In this document: positions 15,954 to 24,426 of the stretch, in pieces
Numbering within the stretch: position 1 is the first letter of the stretch
How the letters are laid out: every line of letters begins with the position of its first letter
Assembly (NCBI GenBank): GCA_007131685.1
Contig: SLQD01000139.1
Coordinates: 1-37,156 of the forward strand
Length of the DNA: 37,156 bases
Origin: Paracoccaceae bacterium
Lineage (GTDB): Bacteria; Pseudomonadota; Alphaproteobacteria; Rhodobacterales; Rhodobacteraceae
Direction: 5' to 3'
The notes under the pieces: model-generated
Told to the model about the DNA's origin: nothing
The model's input: only the letters and a program-made list of their open reading frames with translations
Database searches by the model: none
Program-made: the position numbers and the translations under genes

Positions 15954-16507
15954 GCCGCCTTCCACTTGATCGAGCAGCCCATCGAGGGCGTCTGTTCGCG
16001 CGGGCCTTCGCGGCTGTCGCGCACCATCCGCATCGCCTCGATCAGCTCGCGGCGCGTGTCGGGTCCGGCCGCGCCCTTGCCCGCATCGTCCAGCCGGCCG
16101 CGATACTGCAACTCCATCGCGGCGTTGAAGCCGAAGAAGTCCGGCGTGCAGGCCGCGCGCCATTCGCGGGCGACTGCCTGGCTGTCGTCGTGCAGATAGG
16201 GGAAGGGGAATCCGTGCTCGCGGGCCATGCGGGCCATGTTCTCGAAGCTGTCATCGGGGTGGGTCGTCGCGTCGTTGGAGCAGATCGCGGCGACGCCGAT
16301 GCCCATTTCCTGCAGCGCGCGCGCATCGTCGATCAGCCTGTCGAGCACGGCGAGCACATAGGGGCAGTGATTGCAGATGAACATGACCACGGTGCCGTTC
16401 TCGCCGCGGATATCGTCGAGGCTGTAGCTTCGCCCGTCGGTGGCGGGCAGGGTAAAGCCCCGCGGGGTCCAGCCGAAATCGCAGATCGGGGTTTGCTTCA
16501 AGGCCAT
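15950..16507 (-). CDS. Thioredoxin-fold redoxin (AhpC/TSA-like)
   Basis: This 185-residue protein has a thioredoxin fold of the peroxiredoxin/redoxin kind. The strand VVMFICNHCPYV carries C45 and C48 in a CNHC arrangement, followed by a helix, and CTPDFFGFN is the later loop containing the cis-Pro or resolving-cysteine region. No signal peptide is seen, so it is cytoplasmic. The NHCPYV subgroup is widespread but poorly characterised, and a peroxidase or disulfide reductase role is inferred. ATG 16507 has AAGGGAG seven bases upstream. The stop overlaps the GTG of gph, so the two are translationally coupled. Confidence 0.85.
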   Translation of the reverse strand: MALKQTPICDFGWTPRGFTLPATDGRSYSLDDIRGENGTVVMFICNHCPYVLAVLDRLIDDARALQEMGIGVAAICSNDATTHPDDSFENMARMAREHGFPFPYLHDDSQAVAREWRAACTPDFFGFNAAMELQYRGRLDDAGKGAAGPDTRRELIEAMRMVRDSREGPREQTPSMGCSIKWKAA

Positions 16508-16533
16508 GTCGTGGCTCCCTTGGCTTGCGCCGT

Positions 16534-17226
16534 TCAGGCCATGCGGCCCGCGCCCTTCGCGGCGGCGCTGCGGATTGCGCGGATGTTGTCGCCGTAGACA
16601 TGCGGCGCGTCAACCGAGCCGCCCCTGAACACCGCCGACCCCGCCACCAGCACATCCGCCCCCGCCGCCGCGGCGCGCGGCGCGGTCTCGGCGGTGATAC
16701 CGCCATCGATCTCGATATGGACGGGGCGATCCCCGATCATCCTGCGCAGCGCCGCGATCTTGGCGATCTGGCTGTCGATGAAGGCCTGCCCGCCGAAGCC
16801 GGGATTGACCGTCATCACGCAGACGAGGTCGATCATGTCGAGCAGATGCGCCACCGGCTCGATCCCGGTGCCGGGGTTGAGCGCGAGCCCGGCCTTCGCG
16901 CCCGTGGCCCGGATCGCCTGCAGCGTGCGGTGGATATGCGGGCCGGCCTCGAGATGGGCGGTGATGATGTCGGCGCCCGCCCCGGCGAAGGCCTCGATAT
17001 AGGGATCGACCGGGGCGATCATCAGATGCACGTCCATCACGGTGCGCACATGCGGCCGGATCGCCTTGCACATGGCGGGGCCGAAGGTGATGTTGGGGAC
17101 GAAATGCCCGTCCATCACGTCCACATGCACCCAGTCCGCGCCCTCGGCCTCGATGGCACGGCATTCGGCGCCGAAATTCGCGAAATCCGAGGACAGGATG
17201 GAAGGGGCGATCTTGATCTGGGACAT
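16534..17226 (-). CDS. rpe: Ribulose-phosphate 3-epimerase
   Basis: This 230-residue TIM-barrel enzyme interconverts ribulose 5-phosphate and xylulose 5-phosphate in the pentose phosphate and Calvin pathways. It shows IAPSILSSDFANF at the N-terminus, VHVDVMDGHFVPN with metal and catalytic residues H34 and D36, MDVHLMI, MTVNPGFGGQ and IEIDGGI, which are all family marks. ATG 17226 fits the family start. Codons further upstream in the same frame lie in the ccdA-rpe spacer. The redoxin gene follows after 26 bases and then gph. The gene diverges from ccdA. Confidence 0.96.
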   Translation of the reverse strand: MSQIKIAPSILSSDFANFGAECRAIEAEGADWVHVDVMDGHFVPNITFGPAMCKAIRPHVRTVMDVHLMIAPVDPYIEAFAGAGADIITAHLEAGPHIHRTLQAIRATGAKAGLALNPGTGIEPVAHLLDMIDLVCVMTVNPGFGGQAFIDSQIAKIAALRRMIGDRPVHIEIDGGITAETAPRAAAAGADVLVAGSAVFRGGSVDAPHVYGDNIRAIRSAAAKGAGRMA

Positions 17227-17365
17227 GGCGGCTCTCCGGCGGCTGCGCAGGCTGCATATCCGCTCGGCGGGGGACGGTCCAGTGCCGCACGGCACGCCAA
17301 TGTGACCATCCGCCGCGTGACGGCGCGGGCGGTATGCATTACGCCGGAGACATCAAGGAGCTCGC

Positions 17366-18118
17366 ATGTTTGGATTCGACCTGTTCGATGCCGCGCTCAT
17401 GCCGGCGATGATGATCGCGCTTGCGGCGGGCGGGCTGTCCTTTCTCAGCCCCTGCGTGCTGCCGATCGTGCCGCCCTATCTCGCCTATATGGGCGGGATC
17501 AGCATGAACGACCTCGCCGAGCAGGGCCGGGCGAGCCGCAAGGCGATCCTGCCGGCGCTGTTTTTCGTGCTGGGGCTGTCCACGGTGTTCATGATGCTGG
17601 GCTTCACGGCGTCGTCGATGGGCAATTTCCTGCTGCGCAACGATGTTCTGTTCGCGCAGATCGCGGGCGTCGTGGTGATCGTGTTCGGGCTGCATTTCGT
17701 GGGGGTGTTCCGCATCCCGATCCTCGACCGCGAGGCGCGGCTCGATGCCGGCGAGCGTGGCGGTTCGGCGGTCGGGGCCTATGTGCTGGGGCTGGCTTTC
17801 GCCTTCGGGTGGACGCCCTGCATCGGCCCGGTTCTGGGGATGATCCTGAGCATGGCGGCGACGGAATCGGATGTCACGCGCGGCACGGCGCTGCTGGGGG
17901 TCTATGCGCTGGGGCTGGGGCTGCCCTTCCTGCTCGCGGCGGTGTTCGTGCAGCGCTCGATGGCGATCATGACGCGGCTCAAGCGGCACATGAAGGTGAT
18001 CGAACGGTCGATGGGCGTGCTGTTGCTGCTCGTGGGACTGGCCATGGTGACGGGGGCGTTCACCCGGTTTTCCTGGTGGCTTCTGGAGACCTTCCCGGCG
18101 ATGGCGCTGATCGGCTGA
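17366..18118 (+). CDS. ccdA: Cytochrome c biogenesis protein CcdA
   Basis: This 250-residue inner-membrane protein has six membrane segments and belongs to the CcdA/DsbD-beta family. It carries electrons from cytoplasmic thioredoxin to periplasmic thiol proteins, feeding cytochrome c maturation. C30 in FLSPCVLPIVPPYL and C152 in FGWTPCIGPVLG are the paired redox cysteines, and they are its only cysteines. The start ATG 17366 has AAGGAG five bases upstream. Its periplasmic partner (CcmG or similar) is not in the window. The stop is adjacent to the stop of the facing MFS gene, with no room for a terminator. Confidence 0.94.
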   Translation: MFGFDLFDAALMPAMMIALAAGGLSFLSPCVLPIVPPYLAYMGGISMNDLAEQGRASRKAILPALFFVLGLSTVFMMLGFTASSMGNFLLRNDVLFAQIAGVVVIVFGLHFVGVFRIPILDREARLDAGERGGSAVGAYVLGLAFAFGWTPCIGPVLGMILSMAATESDVTRGTALLGVYALGLGLPFLLAAVFVQRSMAIMTRLKRHMKVIERSMGVLLLLVGLAMVTGAFTRFSWWLLETFPAMALIG

Positions 18119-19342
18119 TCAGGCGGCGCGCGGGCGCATCGACAGCCAGACCAGCGCCGCGCCCGCCATCACCAGAAACGGCAGCATCGCGAGATTGACG
18201 AGCGCCCAGCCCGCTTCCGCCGAGCCGCCCATGCAGTTCATCAGCGTGCCGGAAAACAGCGAGGCGAAGGTCACGCCGCCGAAAACGATCATGTCGTTCA
18301 TGCCCTGCGCGCGGCCGCGCTCCTCGGGGCGCTGATTGGCCGCGAGCATCGTGGTCGCGCCGATGAAGCCGAAATTCCAGCCGATGCCGAGCAGGATCAG
18401 CGCGATGTAGAACTGCGTCAGTTCCACCCCGCTGAGCGCGACGATCCCCGCCGCGGCAAGGATCGCGAGCCCCAGCCCCACCGTGCGCTGCGCGCCGATA
18501 CGCGCGATGATGTGGCCCGTGAAGAAGGAGGGCGCATACATCGCCAGCACATGCGCCGAGACGATGTTCGCCGCGTCGCTCGTGGCGAAGCCGCAGCCCA
18601 CCACGGCGAGCGGCGTCGAGGTCATCACGAGATTCATCAGCGCATAGGACACTGTCGCACAGACCACCGATACCGCGATCACCGGCGTGCTCAGAAGCTC
18701 GAGCCGCGAGCGCGCGACGGGCGCGTCGGCCCGGGGCACAGGTGGCTTGGGGATGTCGAGAAACGCGAACAGGAACACGCCACCCAGATTGAGCGCGATC
18801 ACCGCGAGATAGGTGCCCAGAAACGGGATCAGCATGCTCTCGGCGGTGACGTTGACGATCTGCGGGCCGATCACCGCGGCGAGCAGCCCGCCCGCCATCA
18901 CGTAGGAGATCGCCTTGGGCCGGAACGCATCCGAGGCCGTGTCGGCGGCGGCGAAGCGGTAGAACCCCTGCGTGGACATGTACATGCCGGTAAACAGCGA
19001 GCCGAGCAGGAACAGCTCGAAGGAGGCGCGCCAGAGCCCGTAGGCCGCGATCGCCGCGCCCAGCGTGCCGCCCATGGTGCCGAGGATGAACCCCGCGCGC
19101 CGGCCGTAACGCTGCATGAAGGCCGCAAGTGGCGTCGCGGTGAGCATCGAGCCGAGCACGATCAGCGAGATCGGGAGCGTCGCCCAGCACACATTCGCCG
19201 CGAGGCTCTGCCCGGCCAGCCCGCCCACGGTGAAGATCATCGGCATCTGCGCGCCCAGGATCGCCTGCGCGGCGATCAGGACGGTCACGTTGCGCTTCGC
19301 GCGGCGGTCGGTCGGGGCGGCTGTCGCGGCGGTTTCGCTCAT
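18119..19342 (-). CDS. MFS transporter
   Basis: This 407-residue protein has about 12 membrane segments in two sets of six, and a cytoplasmic central loop with the basic stretch IPKPPVPRADAPVARSR. The GRRAGFILGTMGG region after TM2 resembles MFS motif A, and EERGRAQGMNDM its C-terminal counterpart. The substrate is unknown. ATG 19342 has AAGG four bases upstream. The open frame continues much further, but across the start of the facing glycosylase gene. It diverges from the glycosylase gene and converges with ccdA. Confidence 0.88.
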   Translation of the reverse strand: MSETAATAAPTDRRAKRNVTVLIAAQAILGAQMPMIFTVGGLAGQSLAANVCWATLPISLIVLGSMLTATPLAAFMQRYGRRAGFILGTMGGTLGAAIAAYGLWRASFELFLLGSLFTGMYMSTQGFYRFAAADTASDAFRPKAISYVMAGGLLAAVIGPQIVNVTAESMLIPFLGTYLAVIALNLGGVFLFAFLDIPKPPVPRADAPVARSRLELLSTPVIAVSVVCATVSYALMNLVMTSTPLAVVGCGFATSDAANIVSAHVLAMYAPSFFTGHIIARIGAQRTVGLGLAILAAAGIVALSGVELTQFYIALILLGIGWNFGFIGATTMLAANQRPEERGRAQGMNDMIVFGGVTFASLFSGTLMNCMGGSAEAGWALVNLAMLPFLVMAGAALVWLSMRPRAA

Positions 19343-19436
19343 GGCGCCTTGGGTAGCGTCCCGCGCCGGCAAGGGGAAGGGCAAAGCCGGTGCGCGGCGG
19401 GTTGGCGCGCGGGAGCAGGGGGGATAGCCTGCGCGC

Positions 19437-20066
19437 ATGGATGAACGGATCATCGAGACGGAAGACTGCGTCGCCGAGGGCGCCGCGTGGCTCGCCGGGC
19501 AGGAGCCGCGCTTTGCCGGAGCGCTGGCGCTGACCGGGCCGCTGCCGCTGCGCCGGCGCCCGGACGGGTTCGCGGCGCTGATGGGCGCGATCGTGAGCCA
19601 GCAGGTCAGTGTCGCGGCCGCCAGCGCGATCTGGGCGCGGCTGGAGGCGGCGGGGCTGACCGATCCGGCCCGCATCGCCGCCGCGGACCCAGAGGACCTG
19701 CGCACGGCCGGGCTGTCGCGCCAGAAGGTGCGCTATGTCACGGCGCTGGCCGGAGCGGGGATCGACTACGCCGCGCTTCGCCGCGCGCCCACCGAGCAGG
19801 TCGTCGCCGAGCTTACCGCCGTGCCCGGCATCGGGCGCTGGACGGCGGAGATCTACGCGATGTTTTCGCTGGGTCGGGCGGATGTCTTCGCGCCGGGCGA
19901 TCTCGCCTTGCAGGAGTCGGCGCGGATGCTGTTCGCGCTCGAGGCCCGCCCGCGCGAGGCGGCGCTGCGCGAGATGGCGCGGGGCTGGTCGCCCTGGCGC
20001 GCGGTTGCGGCGCGGCTCCTGTGGGCCTATTACCGCGTGGACAAGGGACGCGAGGGGATCGCATGA
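19437..20066 (+). CDS. DNA-3-methyladenine glycosylase (AlkA-like, HhH-GPD)
   Basis: This 209-residue protein is a base-excision repair glycosylase that removes alkylated purines. The core has FAALMGAIVSQQVSVAAAS, then a helix-hairpin-helix LTAVPGIGRWTAEIYAMFSLGRAD (about residues 126-149) and the catalytic aspartate D155 in APGDLAL. It lacks the N-terminal domain of E. coli AlkA, as do many short members such as yeast Mag1-type enzymes. The stop overlaps the start of the esterase gene (ATGA), so the two are co-translated. No regulator or ada gene is adjacent. Confidence 0.92.
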   Translation: MDERIIETEDCVAEGAAWLAGQEPRFAGALALTGPLPLRRRPDGFAALMGAIVSQQVSVAAASAIWARLEAAGLTDPARIAAADPEDLRTAGLSRQKVRYVTALAGAGIDYAALRRAPTEQVVAELTAVPGIGRWTAEIYAMFSLGRADVFAPGDLALQESARMLFALEARPREAALREMARGWSPWRAVAARLLWAYYRVDKGREGIA

Positions 20067-20725
20067 CGACGACGCTGAAGGCGGGGCGCCGCGCCGCGCG
20101 CTCGGGCACGACGAAGAGCGTGGTGGTGTTCCTGCACGGCTACGGGGCCGACGGGGCGGACCTGCTCGGCCTCGCCGATCCGCTCTCGGCGCACCTGCCC
20201 GACACCGTCTTCCTCGCCCCCGACGCGCCCGAGCGCTGTGCTGGCAACCCGTTCGGCTACCAGTGGTTCCCGATCCCGTGGATGGACGGCTCGGACGAGG
20301 CCGCGGCCGCGGCGAGCCTTGCGACCTCGACGCGCGCGCTCGACGCCTATCTCGACACGGTGCTCGACTCCGAGGGCATCACGCCGGCGCAGCTCGGCGT
20401 GATCGGTTTTTCGCAGGGCACGATGATGGCACTGCAGGTGTTGCCGCGGCGGGCCGAGCCGGTGGCTGGGATCGTCGGCTTCTCGGGGCGGCTGCTGGCC
20501 CCCGAACGCCTTGCCGCCGAGACGGTGAGCCGTCCGCCGGTACTGCTCGTCCATGGCGATGCCGACGAGATCGTGCCGCCCGCCTCGATGCCCGATGCCG
20601 CCGCCGCGCTCGAGGCGGCGGGCTTCAGCGTGCGCACGCGGGTCTCGGAGGGAATCGGCCACGGCATCGCCCCCGACGGGCTGGGTGCTGCGCTCGGCTT
20701 CCTGCGCGAGGTCCTGCCGGGCTGA
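20063..20725 (+). CDS. Phospholipase/carboxylesterase family alpha/beta hydrolase
   Basis: This 220-residue cytoplasmic alpha/beta hydrolase matches the short carboxylesterase/acyl-protein thioesterase family. FLHGYGADGADL is the oxyanion loop, GFSQG holds nucleophile S117, D168 in HGDADEIVPP is the acid, and H200 in GIGHGI is the base. The insert FGYQWFPIPW near residues 65-73 is also typical. The substrate is probably a short-chain or lysophospholipid ester. It overlaps the glycosylase stop by four bases and ends about 200 bases before the ABC operon. Confidence 0.9.
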   Translation: MTTTLKAGRRAARSGTTKSVVVFLHGYGADGADLLGLADPLSAHLPDTVFLAPDAPERCAGNPFGYQWFPIPWMDGSDEAAAAASLATSTRALDAYLDTVLDSEGITPAQLGVIGFSQGTMMALQVLPRRAEPVAGIVGFSGRLLAPERLAAETVSRPPVLLVHGDADEIVPPASMPDAAAALEAAGFSVRTRVSEGIGHGIAPDGLGAALGFLREVLPG

Positions 20726-20797
20726 CCCGGCACAGGGCCGGACCGGCTTGCGCGCCGGGACTGCGGACCGTGCGATGATGCTGCGCGTCCGGTGCCC

Positions 20798-20825
20798 TTG
20801 ACCGCTTGGGGCAAGCCTGTAAGGT
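20798..20825 (+). promoter_or_regulatory. Probable promoter of the dipeptide-type ABC operon
   Basis: TTGACC (20798-20803), a 16-base spacer and TAAGGT (20820-20825) lie about 100 bases before the binding-protein gene. The spacer contains a perfect inverted repeat, GCTTG-GGG-CAAGC (20804-20816), placed where a repressor would block polymerase. Confidence 0.45.
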
Positions 20826-20926
20826 CTGAGCCGGGGCACAGACCCGGCCGCACCCGGCCTCGCACCGGTGCCGCGGCAGCAAAGAAAGCGGCGCGCCGGA
20901 TCGCGCCAGGCCAACAGGGGGATACC

Positions 20927-22546
20927 ATGACCAGCAAGCACATGCGCCGCGCGGCGCACGGATCCGCGGGCACCGGGGCGAGCGCAACGATCGGCGGGCT
21001 CGCGGCGCTCGTTCTCGCCACCGGCGGTGCCATGGCCGACGAGCCGCAGCACGGCGGCACGCTCAACGTGATCCTCGATCCCGAGCCGCCGATGCTGATT
21101 CTCGGGATCAACCAGCAGGCGCCCACCCAGAAGGTCGCGGGCAAGATCTACGAAAGCCTGCTGCGCTACGATTTCGACCTCGAGCCGATGCCGAGCCTCG
21201 CCCGGGAATGGGACATCTCCGATGACGGGATGACCTACACCTTCCATCTGCAGGAAGGCGTGACATGGCATGACGGCGAGCCCTTCACCGCCCATGACGT
21301 GGTCTTCACCGCCACCGAGTTCCTGCCCGAGACGCATCCGCGCGCCGGCTCCAATTTCCGCCATGTCGAGAGCGTCGAGGCGCCCGACGATCACACCGTC
21401 GTCTTCGAGCTCGATACGCCCTATCCGGCCTTTATCCTCGCCTTCGAGGTCGCTTCCTTCCCGATCATGCCGGCGCATATCTACGAAGGCACCGACTTCA
21501 ACGACAACGAGATGAACGACCAGCCCATCGGCACCGGACCCTTCGTCTTCGACAGCTGGAGTCGCGGCGACGTCATCCGCCTGGCGCGCAACGACGACTA
21601 CTGGCAGGAGGGTCTGCCCTATCTCGACGGGATCAATTTCCGGATGGTCCCCGATGCCGCCTCGCGCGCACTGGCGCTCGAGTCGGGCGATCTGGACATG
21701 AGCTCGTTCAACAACATCGAGCCCTTCGATGTGCCGAGGCTCGAGGAGCTGCCGCATCTCGAGGTGATCACCGACGGCTACGAGATCGCCGCGCCGCTGG
21801 CCTGGATCGAGATCAACCATCGCGTCGAGCCGCTCGACGATCCGCGTTTTCGCCAGGCGATGCTCTACGCGCTCGACCGCGAATTCATCCGCGACAACAT
21901 CTTCATGGGGCTCGGGCGCATTCCCACCGGCCCGATCAACTCGGTCACGGTCGAGTATTCCGACAATGTCCATATCTACGAGCACGACCCCGAGCGCGCC
22001 GTGGAACTGATGGAGGAGATGGGCCTCGAGCCGGATGATGACGGCAACTATGCCGAGGTGGAGCTGCTGCCGCTGCCTTACGGCGAGACCTTCACGCGGC
22101 TGTCGGAATACATCTCGGAAACGCTCGGGGATGTGGGCATCGACGTTACCCTGCGCAGCACCGACTCGGCCGGCTGGGCGGACCGTGTCGCGAACTGGAA
22201 CTACGAGCTGACCAAGAACTTCGTCTACCAGTACGGCGATCCGGCGCTCGGCGTCTCGCGCACCTATGTGTGCGACAATATCCGCGAGGGGGTGCTGTTC
22301 TCGAACACCATGGGCTACTGCAACGAGCGCGTGGACGAGCTCTTCGCCGCCGCCGCCACCGAGAACGACCCGGACGAGCGCGCGGCGATGTATGAGGAAG
22401 TCCAGCAGATCCTCGTGGACGAGCTGCCGGTGATCTGGCTGCTGGAGATGGAATTCCCCACCATCGTCAATACCCGGGTGCAGAACGCCACGACCACGGC
22501 CATCGGGGTCGCCGACACCTTCGCGGATACCTGGATCCGCGAGTGA
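20927..22546 (+). CDS. ABC transporter peptide-binding protein (family 5)
   Basis: This 539-residue periplasmic protein has a signal peptide with basic residues at 4-8, a hydrophobic core and probable cleavage after AMA (residue 37). The mature part shows the family-5 pattern: GGTLNVILDPEPP, KIYESLLRYD, LAREWDISDDGMTYTFHLQEGVTWHDGEPFTAHDVVF, and PIGTGPFVFDSW. Such proteins bind di- or oligopeptides, nickel, glutathione or opines, and the ligand cannot be set here. ATG 20927 has AGGGGG upstream. It heads a complete operon with two permeases and a fused ATPase. A strong hairpin follows its stop. Confidence 0.92.
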   Translation: MTSKHMRRAAHGSAGTGASATIGGLAALVLATGGAMADEPQHGGTLNVILDPEPPMLILGINQQAPTQKVAGKIYESLLRYDFDLEPMPSLAREWDISDDGMTYTFHLQEGVTWHDGEPFTAHDVVFTATEFLPETHPRAGSNFRHVESVEAPDDHTVVFELDTPYPAFILAFEVASFPIMPAHIYEGTDFNDNEMNDQPIGTGPFVFDSWSRGDVIRLARNDDYWQEGLPYLDGINFRMVPDAASRALALESGDLDMSSFNNIEPFDVPRLEELPHLEVITDGYEIAAPLAWIEINHRVEPLDDPRFRQAMLYALDREFIRDNIFMGLGRIPTGPINSVTVEYSDNVHIYEHDPERAVELMEEMGLEPDDDGNYAEVELLPLPYGETFTRLSEYISETLGDVGIDVTLRSTDSAGWADRVANWNYELTKNFVYQYGDPALGVSRTYVCDNIREGVLFSNTMGYCNERVDELFAAAATENDPDERAAMYEEVQQILVDELPVIWLLEMEFPTIVNTRVQNATTTAIGVADTFADTWIRE

Positions 22547-22554
22547 TGCCCGCC

Positions 22555-22576
22555 GCGGGGGGCACGCGCCCCCCGC
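22555..22576 (+). other. GC hairpin after the peptide-binding protein gene
   Basis: GCGGGGGGC, loop ACGC, GCCCCCCGC: a perfect 9-bp stem starting eight bases after the TGA of the binding-protein gene and 28 bases before the permease start. No U-tract follows. It probably stabilises the upstream message and limits read-through into the permease genes. Confidence 0.65.
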
Positions 22577-22604
22577 AGTCCCGCCCGATGCGCCGGAGTG
22601 CCCC

Positions 22605-23582
22605 ATGGCCTGGCTGAGCCTGTTCCTCGTGCGACGCCTGCTGAAGGCCGCGGGAATCCTGTTCGTCATCGTGCTGATCAATTTCGCGCTGATCCGTGCC
22701 GCGCCGGGGGATCCGGCCACGGTGATGGCCGGCGAGGCCGGCGCGGGGGATGCGGAATACGTCGAGCGCCTGCGCGAACGCTTCGGCCTCAACGAGCCGC
22801 TGCACACGCAGATGTTCGTCTATGTCACCAACGTCTTCCAGGGCGATCTGGGCTTTTCCTACCGCCAGAACCAGCCGGTGATGGGCCTGATCCTCGAGCG
22901 GCTGCCGGCCACGCTGCTGCTCACCGTGACCGCCTTCGTGTTCGCGCTGGCTATGGGGATCCTGCTGGGCACGCTGGCGGCGGCCAATGTCGGGCGATGG
23001 AGCGACACGGCGATCACGACGCTGGCGCTGATAAGTTACGCGACACCGCTCTTCTGGCTGGGCCTGATGCTTATCCTGCTGTTCAGCGTGCAGCTCGGAT
23101 GGCTGCCCAGCTTCGGCTACGAATCCACCGGGCGCGACTACGAGGGGCTGGCGCGCGCGCTCGACGTGGGGCGGCATCTCGTCCTGCCGGTCCTGACGCT
23201 GGGGCTGTTCTACATGGCCGTCTATACCCGGCTCGCGCGCTCCTCGATCCTCGAGGTGCACGAGATGGATTTCGTCAAGACCGCCCGGTCCAAGGGGGTG
23301 AGCGAGCGCAACGTGATGGTCCGGCACATCCTGCGCAACGCGCTCCTGCCGGTGATCACCTTCGCCGGCTTTCAGGCCGGGCACCTGATCGGCGGCTCGA
23401 TCCTCGTGGAGACGGTCTTCGCCTGGCCCGGGATCGGCCGGCTCGCCTTCGACGCGCTCATCCAGCGCGACTACCAGGTGCTGCTCGGCGTGTTCGTCGT
23501 CACCTCGGTGCTGGTGCTTGCCTTCAACATCGTCACCGACCTGATCTACACCCTCATAGACCCCCGCATCGAGGTGAGCTGA
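22605..23582 (+). CDS. ABC transporter permease, DppB/OppB type
   Basis: This 325-residue inner-membrane permease has about six membrane segments and the DppB layout: an N-terminal segment RRLLKAAGILFVIVLINFALIRAAPGDPA, a periplasmic loop, and the C-terminal EAA loop HEMDFVKTARSKGVSERNVMVRHILRNALLP that docks with the ATPase. It forms a heterodimeric channel with the DppC-type protein encoded next. The start ATG 22605 follows the hairpin spacer. The stop lies one base before the ATG of the next gene, so the permeases are made together. Confidence 0.94.
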   Translation: MAWLSLFLVRRLLKAAGILFVIVLINFALIRAAPGDPATVMAGEAGAGDAEYVERLRERFGLNEPLHTQMFVYVTNVFQGDLGFSYRQNQPVMGLILERLPATLLLTVTAFVFALAMGILLGTLAAANVGRWSDTAITTLALISYATPLFWLGLMLILLFSVQLGWLPSFGYESTGRDYEGLARALDVGRHLVLPVLTLGLFYMAVYTRLARSSILEVHEMDFVKTARSKGVSERNVMVRHILRNALLPVITFAGFQAGHLIGGSILVETVFAWPGIGRLAFDALIQRDYQVLLGVFVVTSVLVLAFNIVTDLIYTLIDPRIEVS

Positions 23583-23583
23583 G

Positions 23584-24426
23584 ATGAACAGGGAGTTCTG
23601 GAGCGCCTTCGCAAGCAACCGCGGCGCGGTGATCGGGCTCGTCTTCCTCGTGCTGATCATCATCGTGGCCGCCAGCGCCCACCTGATCTACCCGGTCAGC
23701 CCGTGGTCGATGGGCAATCCTCCGTTTCAGCCGCCGCTTGCGGGCGGCCCCTTTCTCGGCACGGACACTCTGGGGCGCGATGTCGCCGCCGGGGTGGTGC
23801 ACGGGGCGCGCGTGTCGCTGCTGATCGGGCTCGTCTCCTCGCTCGCGGCGCTCCTGATCGGGGTGACGCTGGGCGCGGTCGCGGGGTATTTCGGCGGCTG
23901 GGTGGATGACGCGATCATGCGCTTTACCGAGCTTTTCCAGACCATCCCCAACTTCGTGCTCGCCGTGGTGCTCGTGGCGATCTTCACGCCCTCGATCGGC
24001 AGCCTCGTCGCGGCCATCGCGATCGTGAGCTGGCCACCGCTCGCGCGCCTGACGCGGGGGGAGTTCCTGAGCCTGCGCTCGCGCGAATTCGTGCTCGCCG
24101 CGGTGACGACGGGCCAGTCCACGCCGCATATCATCCTGCGCGAGATCCTGCCCAACTCGCTCTCGCCGATCATCGTCGCCGCCTCGCTCACCGTGGCGAC
24201 GGCGATCCTGCTCGAAAGCGCGCTGAGCTTTCTCGGCCTCGGCGATCCCAACGTGATGAGCTGGGGCTACCAGATCGGGGCGGCGCGCACCGTGATCCGG
24301 CAGGCCTGGTGGATGAGCTTCTTTCCCGGCATCGCCATCCTGATCACGGTGCTGGCGATCAATCTCGTGGGCGAGGGGCTCAACGACGCCCTCAATCCCA
24401 AGCTCGCACGCAAGGGGCGGGGCTGA
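23584..24426 (+). CDS. ABC transporter permease, DppC/OppC type
   Basis: This 280-residue permease has an N-terminal membrane segment (AVIGLVFLVLIIIVAASA), the PFLGTDTLGRDVAAGVVHGARVSLLIGL motif typical of DppC, four or five further segments, and an EAA loop SREFVLAAVTTGQSTPHIILREILPNSL. It pairs with the DppB-type protein in the inner membrane. The C-terminal INLVGEGLNDALNPK is also characteristic. The gene starts one base after the previous stop, and its TGA overlaps the ATPase ATG as TGATG. Confidence 0.94.
   Translation: MNREFWSAFASNRGAVIGLVFLVLIIIVAASAHLIYPVSPWSMGNPPFQPPLAGGPFLGTDTLGRDVAAGVVHGARVSLLIGLVSSLAALLIGVTLGAVAGYFGGWVDDAIMRFTELFQTIPNFVLAVVLVAIFTPSIGSLVAAIAIVSWPPLARLTRGEFLSLRSREFVLAAVTTGQSTPHIILREILPNSLSPIIVAASLTVATAILLESALSFLGLGDPNVMSWGYQIGAARTVIRQAWWMSFFPGIAILITVLAINLVGEGLNDALNPKLARKGRG

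Noticed and set aside
20030-22807. A minus-strand open frame of 925 codons opposite the esterase and peptide-binding protein
   Set aside because: It is antisense to two well-supported genes, has biased low-complexity composition and no recognisable motif.
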